Below are positions 23,042 to 31,368 of a DNA stretch of 31,368 nucleotides, piece after piece. The stretch's first letter is position 1. Each line of letters starts with the position of its first letter. The notes under the pieces were generated by a model. That model had not been told where the DNA came from, ran no database searches, and saw nothing but the letters and a program-made list of their open reading frames with translations. Made by a program: the position numbers and the translations under genes. Origin of the DNA: Smittium culicis (taxonomy: Eukaryota > Kickxellomycota > Harpellomycetes > Harpellales > Legeriomycetaceae); assembly GCA_001970855.1 (NCBI GenBank), contig LSSN01001975.1, positions 1-31,368 on the forward strand, read 5' to 3'.

Positions 23042-23270
23042 AAGAGTAGGTTTAGATTATGGCCTGCTTTTTACGCTGGCATAAAAAAAAAAGATCTCTT
23101 ATCAAATACCCAAGACTAAAATCGCATTATAATTTTAGTCTCAAATTTCCCCTCACCCCAAATTTTTTATTTTAAAAGTATGTAAGTGGATAAATACAAA
23201 AAGCGGACTAATAAATCTTAGTAGTTAGAAACACAATTATCCTTGTAATCATATAATATAATACTAATTA

Positions 23271-23606
23271 ATGAATAAGCCTTTGAAGTTGTATGCCGAT
23301 ATTCTCAGGCTCCACAGAAGCTTGCCAAAAGAGTTCAGAGTTATCGGCGATGCTTACGTCAAGCAAGAATTCCGAGCCCACCAAAAAGTTTCCGACTCGA
23401 ATCTTCTCCTCCCCTTCTTCAGAGAATGGCGCCAGTACCTAACCGTCCTTCAGCAACAAACTTCCCAAATCGAAAATCAAAACGTTGATACTAAAATCGG
23501 CTTGGATCTGGCCCCTGACCTGATAGAAAAAATCAACGACGAAAAGGCCGAGCAAATAATAAACTTGAAGTCTGAAACTGCCACTATATACAACCAAAAC
23601 TCTTGA
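23271..23606 (+). CDS. ACN9: Succinate dehydrogenase assembly factor 3 (SDHAF3/Acn9/Sdh7)
   Basis: A small LYR-family mitochondrial matrix protein that protects the iron-sulfur subunit of succinate dehydrogenase during assembly. One exon, 111 residues. The N-terminal LYADILRLHRSLP (7-19) is the family's LYR-type helix. RVIGDAYVKQEFRAHQ (23-38) is the conserved GD-YVK-EFR-H segment, and FFREWRQYL (49-57) follows, as in Acn9 proteins. The Gln/Asn-rich C-terminus is variable. The ATG at 23271 directly precedes the conserved helix, so a long presequence is absent, as is usual for LYR proteins. Its stop is 16 bp from the stop of the DUF167 gene on the other strand. CCAAT boxes upstream fit respiratory control. 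Confidence 0.93.
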   Translation: MNKPLKLYADILRLHRSLPKEFRVIGDAYVKQEFRAHQKVSDSNLLLPFFREWRQYLTVLQQQTSQIENQNVDTKIGLDLAPDLIEKINDEKAEQIINLKSETATIYNQNS

Positions 23607-23622
23607 ATTTCTTACCTTGATC

Positions 23623-24171
23623 TCACTGCTCTATCGTCCCCCTTATCAGCTCTATTATCCGACCACTGTTCGCGTTTTCCATGTACACCTCTATAACTTT
23701 ATCCCGAGATTTGTGGCCCTTCACCAGCTCCAAATCCGTCTTTCGCACTTTCAATACCTACATTGCAAATAGATTCTCCATAAATTAATTTAATAAATAA
23801 AATAAAATAAAATAACATTGTTACAATCCTAAATTATTCTCCTAATTTTTCAAGGATTTCTACCTCAACCAAAAAAGTATAATTGTACTAGATAATATAT
23901 TAAAAGTAAAAACCTTGGCCATGAACTCAACAACATGCTTGTTTGCCTCTCCTTCGCGCGCTTGGCCTACAACTCGCAAACTCACGCTATCCTCCCCAAT
24001 ACCAACAACCTCGCTCCCGCTCCGTGACCCCGGCTTAACATTCAATAAGATATGAGCCTTGTTCGCCCCAACAATCCTCACAGCTCCCCCCTTCCCCTCA
24101 TCAATACCACCCTCTTCTCCAACTTTTGCCTGCTTCTTGCCTGCTGATTTTGACTTGAACCTCCCACTCAT
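23623..24171 (-). CDS. DUF167/YggU-family protein (C15orf40-like)
   Basis: The biochemical role of this widely conserved family is not established. Two exons on the minus strand: 24171-23914 and 23757-23623; intron 23913-23758 starts GTTTTTACTT and ends TGTAG, phase 0. The product is 130 residues. The low-complexity basic N-terminus (MSGRFKSKSAGKKQAK) is followed by the DUF167 fold: ILLNVKPGSRSGSEVVGI, LRVVGQAREGEANKHVVEFMAK, then across the splice VLKVRKTDLELVKGHKSRDK, where G-E-A-N and G-x-K-S-R-x-K are the family signatures. I chose the ATG at 24171 because human-type homologues begin with a similar short basic stretch. The frame is open upstream to 24282, so a longer start is possible. 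It is tail to tail with ACN9. Confidence 0.9.
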
Positions 24172-24722
24172 CGCCGTCAAGCCTCTATATATTGATCCCG
24201 CTCTTACTGATTTACTCACAATAAAAATACCTACCTGCGCCATATATTTGATTTCTTTTTTGCTTTTCTGTTCCAAACCCAAATTTATTTATTATTACAT
24301 GCAATTTTGGCCAATATCAAAATCATGAACTGGTAAAGAAAAAATTAGTCTCACAGCTGGCTTTTTAACCCCCAAATCAAATCCCCCTTTTTCTTTAATA
24401 CACAATGTCTAATGTTTTTACTTTTTGTGATTGGCCAGCTTTATTTTTTTACTTCAACATTTAATTTTTTGGATTAAATTTAGATTTTTCAAATAAAATA
24501 AGGCAGGTTGTTTTTATTGTTAGTTAAGGAATAAAAATGAGCTATGCAACAGAATGAATTTGTATATCTATATAATGTTGTCGATAAATATATAAAAAAA
24601 TAGGTATAAAATAGTATAAAAAGTTATGGAGAGCATCTAAAAAAATTCTAAACTTGATTTTTTTTTTTTAAAAATCAATCTATGGTCAAAAAAATAAAAA
24701 ACATTAGATGACAAAATAAAAT
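24172..24722. other. AT-rich spacer upstream of the DUF167 gene
   Basis: Contains the DUF167 promoter and the 3' end of the GPI-protein gene, both on the minus strand. The open frame to 24282 noted for the DUF167 gene is included. Nothing else seen. Confidence 0.5.
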
Positions 24723-25190
24723 TTATATGTAGCTAAGAATAACCGCAGTAACGGTGAAAACAACAAAGCTAAACGATAGCATCGACTCGCTCTGCGCGCC
24801 AAGACTTGTTCCACTACTGCTGCTTGCTTTTTTGTTAACTTCGCGGGGCTTCCCAGAAACGGCTGTCGCATTTGCCTTGTTCTTCATATCATGCACGCCC
24901 TTCAAAAACGTCGAATTGCCACCGCCGATCATCATAAACGTCTTCACGAGCACGCCGCTGTCGCCGCTGCCTGCATCACCACTACCGCTACTGCTACTGT
25001 TTCCACTGCTCCCTAAATTCACGACTCGAAGGCCAGATACGTTCGGTTTAGTTACATGCCCGCCCTCCTTCTGCTCGCCATTCGCTTGATCTGTTGCACC
25101 AACTACTCGAAGTGCTGCTATCATCACTATTACATAAACGAAATGAGCAAGTACTCTCTTCTTCATACCTATATGTCTCATGGCGACCAT
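24723..25190 (-). CDS. Small secreted serine/glycine-rich protein, probably GPI-anchored
   Basis: I do not recognise a family. The frame encodes 155 residues from ATG 25190, or 147 from the Met at 25166. The second start gives a textbook signal peptide (MKKRVLAHF then VYVIVMIAALRVVGA) and is preferred. The mature part has a Gly/Ser/Asp-rich stretch (SSGNSSSSGSGDAGSGDSG), four N-glycosylation sequons (NVS, NSS, NST, NAT) and basic patches. The C-terminus has small residues (SSSSGTSLGAQSES) followed by a hydrophobic tail (MLSFSFVVFTVTAVILSYI) with nothing after it, which is the GPI-attachment layout. A surface or wall protein is inferred. Its GC-rich codons resemble the KRE6-like gene and differ from the LCB3-like gene. 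No introns seen. Confidence 0.75.
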   Translation of the reverse strand: MVAMRHIGMKKRVLAHFVYVIVMIAALRVVGATDQANGEQKEGGHVTKPNVSGLRVVNLGSSGNSSSSGSGDAGSGDSGVLVKTFMMIGGGNSTFLKGVHDMKNKANATAVSGKPREVNKKASSSSGTSLGAQSESMLSFSFVVFTVTAVILSYI

Positions 25191-28100
25191 TTTTAACTTT
25201 TTTCACCTGTTTATCTCTATCCGATCAATCTTTGTATTCGGGAAATTGCTACTAATTATTTGTTTTTGTAGCTTAATTCAATATTTTTCTAATCAAAATC
25301 TGTATTTATATATCAGTTATTTTCTTTCGCTCTCAATATTTGATACTTTAATCATATATATTGTTGGTTTTTTTCTTTTATACCCTTAAAAATAATTATA
25401 AATCTAATGAAATTTTTTTTTTTGGTTTTTTTTGATTGAATTTTCAATTTTTATGCTCTGTAAAAGTTTACCTTTTAAAATTATTTTTTATCTTTAGAAA
25501 AATATTCTTGTAAAATCGTTCAAGGAGCTTAGAGTTCGTTTACGATAAATTTTCTATTTTAGTTATAAGATGAAGGTTTTTAAGGTTAAAAATAATCGAA
25601 TTGTAAACAATAACTTGGATTATATATATACCCCCTTTTATTGATGTATATTTTTCTTGTTTATAAATTATATATGTCCTATTATTAACCCTTATACATT
25701 CTATTATAATAATTTTTTTTACCTATTTCCTGCGTCTTATTTTTTGAATCGATGACTGTTTGATAATCCAAACTATAAAATATCAATAATTATGAAAATA
25801 TCTTTAACTTTAGATCGCTTATTAATATTTATCTAATTAACAAATCTTTAATGCTAATAATAATTAAAATAAAAGTTTTTTTACCTATAATTATAATTTA
25901 AATGAAGGTTTTATGTGTATAGGGAGAATAAAATTGTCGATGTTTTATTTATTGTGGATTGAAGTTTTATCTATGTATCCACTAGTATATATACACTTCG
26001 TACACCCTTTTCAATAAAATAAAATAATTTTTCTTTTGGTTGAAAACTTTATTAAATCGATATTGATCACTAGCCTGATTCTTTTTTTTTTAATGGAAAA
26101 GAAGAATCATTTAAAAAAACAAAAGCTTCTTAACCAAGAATGTATAAATGGTCAAAAAAACGAAGCATTTCAGTCATTAAGAAATAAGCTGATAAATTTA
26201 TATACACTAAATAATTATTCTCTTATTTAATAAATAAGAAACTGACGTGGATAAATAGTTATTGCTATGAATAAAATCAAAGTGTGATAAATGTTCTTCC
26301 ATTCCCACACTCTTCCACTCCCCCCTTATTTAAGAAGCCACTAAAAGCCACAAATTATTTTCATCCCTTAAAATTCATCCAAAACAACTTCTTATTATTA
26401 TAACATCAACAATATCTATCTAATATTAACACAAAACATTTAAATTACCATTCTATAGGACATCGCAAGACATTTTTATTTATAATACTTATCCGATACT
26501 TCTGCCAATACTCGCTTCAATCATTATTTTGAATTTTCGATCACAAGATAGTAGTATAACAAATGAAAAATTTCATTGCGGCTTATATAACTTGCAAAAA
26601 TTAAAAATAATAAAATAATAAACCCGTATATTATATATTATATTTCTTATTCTGTTTTGTGACTTTTATATTATTATTTTTAAAGAAAATCTTTATATCA
26701 CAGTTTCTATCTCCACTCAATAAACTAAAAAATTCAAAATTATAACGTGTATATTAACGCTCTGTATTCAGCTGAATATTAACAATGTTTAGCTATGACA
26801 AAGTTTACAAAAAAAAAAAGAAGCAAATAATCCACCAAGAAATTGGTTTAAATTAACACTTCATGAACCTTGCTTTGAAATACCAAAAAAAAAAAAAATT
26901 CTAGTTTTTTATTCCATTTTCTTTTCTTGATAACGTCTTGCTCTAATATTCAATTGTTTCGATACTGTTACATATCCTAATATACTAATCAAAATACTGT
27001 ATCAATTTGCTTTTGTATTACTTTGTTTACAATATTCTCATACGTTTCAAATAAATTGATGAACACTCAATTATAATATTTCATTGAAACGCTAATACTT
27101 ATTTTTCTTTAAACTACAGAAATTAAAAATTGTATTCTTGTACCATACACTAATTTTCTTGTGTAGCTAGTAACACAGTGTATTAATCCAATGGTTATGC
27201 CATCAATACATATATCCAATAAAAAAATTAATTAGAGTACATCTTGAAAAAAACTATAAAAAAAAAACTCGCGTAACAAAATTTTGAAAATCGAGTTCTT
27301 TTTTTATTCGCGACAAGTACATATTTTCTATAATGGCAAATATACTTCTAAATATAAGTTAGAGTTTATTAGAATGTTACCTGAATAAAATTAAAATAAA
27401 ATTCTCACTAGAATAACAACAAAGCTCGTTATTCGAGTAACTAACTATGGAGGGGGTGGGTGAAAAATAACTAAACAATCAAAATTCTATAGACCCATGA
27501 TCTAATTAAAATAAAACTGTCATAATACTTGCACTTTGTTCCTATTTTTTTATTTTCTTTAAAAAAAAAGTATATATGTACGTGGCTTGTGCCATTTATC
27601 TTTCTTGACCTGAATATAGGAAAAATAAACAAATAAATAAAACGCCATTGCTTCTTTTAAAAAAGTATCAATTTTTTTTATAGGAGCAAAATGCATATAT
27701 AAATATTAGCAGCTAAAAAAAAAAATACAAATAAAATAATGAGTGGTTTTGGAAAATTAGTTTTTTATCAAGTATTTCTTTTTCTTTTTTTGCTATGTAA
27801 AAGATTTTATCGTTGTTAATTTTCGCGTATTACGTGTCTTTTTTTTTTCTTCATAAATTTGATCCTCTTTTGTTTTCAGTAATAAAATTTTCATTAAAAA
27901 AAAATAGGATTTAAACTATAGTTATGCAAAAAACTCTATACTAAAAAAAAATTATCCGGAAAAAAAACCACTGCATTCTTTCATAAAACGACTATGCATA
28001 AAATCAACAGTGTAACATTGATATATTTGCATCTTGAAGCTTTTCATTCAAAGATTTAGTGAATGGAGTTTATCTTTAATTTTTTTTTTTAATTATTAAG

Positions 28101-28367
28101 CAATTAGCTAGACTCTTATTAATTAAAAATGTGTATACGAGATATTATAAATCGTAGTATTTAACTGTGGTATATTTAAAACATAAAACATGTATGACAT
28201 GTGTGAATATTTATTGAGATAAGCTATGTAGTAGTAGAAATTAAAAAAAGATATGCTTTTTTTTTAGTTTGATAAATTAATGGATTGAAATATTAACTAT
28301 TTATACTGGAGTTTTTTGTTGTTCTGAAAATTGGCCTATTTATATCGGGCTTTAAAATAACGAAATT
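25191..28367. other. 3.2-kb AT-rich spacer, no supported gene
   Basis: I see no assembled gene. Items noted: a minus-strand exon-like piece 25772-25723 (TTTTATAG acceptor, LDYQTVIDSKNKTQE in frame, GTAAAA donor) with no partners; a pyrimidine-rich, TATTTAAG-bearing stretch at 26299-26345 followed by only tiny frames (26563 and 26785); and a short G-rich stretch at 27449-27462. The frame 26036-26230 opens with TTG and is low-complexity. The last part is the 3' side of the HEI10-like gene. Confidence 0.5.
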
Positions 28368-30392
28368 TTATCGCTGTCTGTATATTTTGTATTTAGCTGA
28401 ACTTGGTGTCCTGTATCCGTCATACATAGTATTGTAATGGTTCTGTTTATTCTGGTTCAAGTGAACCGGGTTTGGTGTTTGGATTGCTAATGTTAAAAAC
28501 CAAAAAAAAAAAAAAGGATGATTTTAACTTGACGATAAATCAGAAATTTGATTTTTTATTATTTACCTTTTTGGTTCCATGAGATTGGAAATTTATTCTG
28601 TTCGAAAATTTCCTGGTTTCTTGCGTTTGTAATCTCTTTCGCCATAAGGGGAAGCGCTGGTGTGTTAACTCTTGATTGTAGAATTGGACTTGGCTTTGGA
28701 AATCCGCTAACCTGTTGGTGCGAAAACTTGTAAGAACCTAAAAGTGCAGACATTTTAACTGTTTAAATGAGTATATAATACTACTTACTATTATTAAACT
28801 GTTGAAAAGTAATCAAAAGTAGAGGTGATGTTTTTATTCTAAAGTTAAGCCATCAAAATACCTTGACTTTTGTTTTCGAAAGGGATACGGTAGTCGTTGA
28901 TGATACTCATGTTCTGCTTATATGAATTGCTATTTTGAATTGAGTCTAAATATGGGTTGAGTTTATAAATAAAATGTAATCTGTGATTATTTATTTAAAA
29001 GAGAACTCGCGATTATAAAGAAAAAAGAAGATTATATATATACCTAAATCATTAACTTGGAAGGTATGTGGCTTTTTCTATGCGAGTTAATTCAAGATTA
29101 TTATTTCATTTTGGTTGGGCAACAAAGGCGAAATTAAAACATGATTTTAATAGTTTAAAAAAAAAGTCATCAAACAATGCATTCTAACCTGCTTTTCTTG
29201 GTGAGAATTGAATCGCTCATTAAAATAATTGTTTTCATTGTTTAGCTTTCTCATACTATTGAGGACTAATTCTGCAGAGCTGTCAAGGTTAGTAATACTT
29301 TGCTTCTGTTTGCTAAAATCGTATGAACTCTAACATATTTTTTAATAATTAAGGAAGAGTTAAATGCAATATGAAAGAATTTATTAAAAAATGCGTAGAG
29401 AAAGATTAGTCCAATGAATGTTAATGTTTTTTAGGAACTGTATTAAAGTATGTTAATAATAATAAAAAAAGAATATTAAAAATTTACCTGTAATTTTCTA
29501 ATGTACCTTATTTTTTCCTGTAGTTGTTGCCCTAAGTTGTAACTCTTTTTTTTCTCAGACTCAAAGTCACTTTGAAGAGAAACCATCGATTCTTTTAACA
29601 CTATAATATTGTGATTTTTACAATAAATTTTTTCTAAAGTATAAAGCTGCTTGTTTGTATGTTCAAATTTTCTTAAAGAGGAAGCGAATTGGACTAACAT
29701 TTATTTTTTGCTTGCCAGTCTTTAATAATCGTAGTTGCTTTAGCTTCAATTTTCTTTGACTTTGCATCAATTCTTTTTGTTAAGATATCTTGAAAAGATA
29801 TTTCCTGCGATATTTGGTATACCCAAAAGGCTAACGCTCTGGAAGCAACTTCCATAATAACTTCGGGGCCCTGTCCAGCTAGTACCATCTAAGTTAAAGT
29901 TATTAGTTTTTTTTTTTTTTTGTTAAATAAAGAGAAAATTGATATTCAAGGCATGCTTTTAGAATAGGAAAGAACGTTACTGATTTGTATACTTCGTTAG
30001 GGTTCAGTGATATAAGCATTATATTGTCTCTATTTATATAATTTAGAGTGTAATATTTATTTTAAATGATAGAGATGTTTTAGGTTACTTTTCATGGAGG
30101 CTGAATTCACAAGCAGGACATATCAACGCGATCTTAAAAGCTGTAGTTCCACAAGACTTACAGAAAATATCTAATTAAATTTTGAGTTATTATGCAAATT
30201 TAAGTTTAATATTATCTGTACGGCGATTTTTTTCGATCAAACTGAAATAAAAATAAGAAAAGCAAGTTAAAGGTAAGATATTTTAGGACAAAGTTTACGT
30301 GAGCATGTTGTTATGATCGCAGTGTCGATATCACCACCTAGCGTAGCTCTGCACTTTATGTTATTACATTTTAAAGAAACTCCTAAACTCAT
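28368..30392 (-). CDS. HEI10: HEI10/CCNB1IP1-type RING E3 ligase for meiotic crossovers (10 exons)
   Basis: HEI10 proteins sit on the synaptonemal complex and mark crossover sites, acting as SUMO/ubiquitin ligases. Minus-strand exons: 30392-30299, 30170-30089, 30029-29981, 29888-29761, 29671-29488, 29329-29189, 29077-29044, 28945-28862, 28737-28567, 28486-28368. Total 1086 nt, in frame throughout, 361 residues; all introns GT-AG, 59-158 bp. The RING is C9-X4-C14, C30-S-H32-X2-C35-X2-C38, C49-P-A-C52. SLNPNEVYKS then MVLAGQGPEVIMEVASRALA and FWVYQISQE match the human signature (MVLAG-RPE...SRALAFW-YQ-HQE). A coiled coil spans about 98-179, ending EKIRYIRKLQ; its length from YQISQE to RKL equals that of Arabidopsis HEI10. 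A Ser/Pro/Asn-rich tail follows (GFPKPSPILQSR, YDGYRTPSSAKYK). Weakest join: intron 4 (29760-29672), donor GTCAAA. Codons are AT-rich. Confidence 0.9.
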
Positions 30393-31368
30393 TTCTTCTT
30401 TCTATAAAGTATATTTATAAATCAGTACTAATGTTTGTATTAAAGAGAAAAGAAACAAGTTTAAATAAACATTTTATTCTTTTGGTTTTTAAAAAAAAAA
30501 GTGTAAAAAAAACAAATTTTCAAATGATGAAAATTGTGCTTATGTAAAACGTTGTCAAAATAAAAAAAAAAGGGTGTCTATTTCATTGACGAAGTGAAAA
30601 TCAATGTTATATACACAAATCGAAAAAGAGTCAAAAATCAATTTATTTAAAAACGTATAGGTGTCAATAATTGTATATCTATAAATATATTGCGGTATAT
30701 AATAAAATAGGTAAAGATAAATTAACACTAGTCATTTTCCTCAATTATTTTTAGGCTTCAAAAAGAGTGCAATTAATTTGAAATCTATATTCGATTGATT
30801 TATTTACAATCTGTTGTATATTTATTATTGAAATGCAACTCTTTAATAATATTTTTTTCAGAAAGTAGCAAATATTTCATACTAAGATTATTTACATTTG
30901 ATCAAAATTAAGGTTTGGACTCTTATTTTTGTTTTATAGCTATGTTTTTCTTGGAATATAAAGGATATCAGTAATAATTTTATAGTAATAATCTGGTACC
31001 TTTTCATTTAAATGTATTTTTAAACCGAGTATTTAGCCTTCATTTGTTACGAAATTTCTTTTTCATTAAATGAATAAACGTTAATCGCTTTTAGATCTTT
31101 TAATAATATAGAAAAATGATATGGTTGATATACTATGGCAATAATATTGGATCCTTTAAACTATAAATAGATTTAATATTAATTTTACTTAATTAATCGC
31201 TATTTTTGAAGCGATAGCTCAAGAATTATCATTTCACTTTACATTACCTGTTAAGTTTGATCCCTTTCACCAGTATAAAGAACGATGGAATTAGGTTGCC
31301 ATAATTCTACTATAAAAAAAAAAGTACGCATCTAATTATAAAATAAAATGAAGATTAAGGATAAAAAA
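30393..31368. other. Upstream spacer of the HEI10-like gene, one coding-like scrap
   Basis: Contains the HEI10 promoter region. A 33-codon plus-strand frame at 31193-31294 (IAIFEAIAQELSFHFTLPVK..., ends YKERWN and a stop) has protein-like composition but neither an ATG nor a splice acceptor, so it may be a transposase relic. On the minus strand the same place shows an exon-like piece (poly-T, TAG, then NYGNLIPSFFILVKG, then CAG-GTAATG). The two readings compete and neither is established. Confidence 0.4.

Noticed and set aside
23915..24282. Alternative DUF167 start at 24282 and an intron after MAQ
   Set aside because: A GTAGGT donor exists, but removing 50 bp to the ATATAG acceptor breaks the frame. 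The start at 24171 fits homologues better.
24059..25089. Plus-strand frames of 89 and 111 codons
   Set aside because: They are antisense to the DUF167 and GPI-protein genes, which have recognisable domain or signal features. The Pro/Leu-rich translations are typical shadows.
26036..26230. 64-codon plus frame
   Set aside because: It opens with TTG rather than ATG, is low-complexity Lys/Leu/Asn and has no splice or homology support.
28548..28733. 61-codon plus frame
   Set aside because: Antisense to the ninth exon of the HEI10-like gene.
1..31368. CRISPR array, bacterial operons, rRNA
   Set aside because: No regularly spaced repeats, Shine-Dalgarno-linked gene strings or rRNA motifs were seen. 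Spliced eukaryotic genes exclude a bacterial source.

Overview
The window is strongly AT-rich nuclear DNA from a fungus. It encodes a KRE6/SKN1-type beta-1,6-glucan synthesis protein (a fungal wall family), a plasma-membrane Sso1-type syntaxin, an Lcb3-type sphingoid-base phosphate phosphatase, and mitochondrial SDH assembly factor 3. Genes have small GT-AG introns of about 60-160 bp, and one carries a TACTAAC branch site. The SDH assembly factor argues against organisms without a respiratory mitochondrion (anaerobic chytrids, microsporidia). A HEI10/CCNB1IP1-type meiotic gene argues against ordinary budding yeasts. I cannot name the species. Low gene density, AT-rich spacers and decayed LINEs would fit an early-diverging lineage, but that is inference.

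Layout. 1-12.1 kb is a transposon graveyard: weak plus-strand coding relics (0.3-1.2 and 2.9 kb), then a dead non-LTR retrotransposon on the minus strand (about 5.0-11.4 kb). The LINE has a CCHC-type ORF1 and an endonuclease/reverse-transcriptase ORF2, with all four active or metal-binding signatures I checked mutated. A 1.3-kb element bounded by a perfect 21-bp inverted repeat sits inside its ORF2. At 12137-12664 a 528-bp MITE (TA-CAGTAAAACC...GGTTTTATTG-TA) ends 146 bp upstream of the LCB3-like gene (12811-13947). A 3.1-kb gene-poor spacer follows.

17.1-25.2 kb is the gene-dense part: KRE6-like gene (+, 3 exons), Sso1-like syntaxin (-, 4 exons), SDHAF3/ACN9 (+), a DUF167 protein (-, 2 exons, tail to tail with ACN9) and a small GPI-anchored serine-rich protein (-). 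The spacer between the divergent syntaxin and ACN9 genes has a cluster of CCAAT boxes.

25.2-28.4 kb is mostly empty. At 28368-30392, minus strand, ten small exons join in frame into a 361-residue RING-coiled-coil protein that matches HEI10/CCNB1IP1, the meiotic crossover E3 ligase. Single-ORF methods see this gene only as unconnected short pieces. The last kilobase holds no gene I can support.

The genes do not form a pathway cluster. KRE6, syntaxin and the GPI protein all concern the cell surface and secretion, which may be coincidence.
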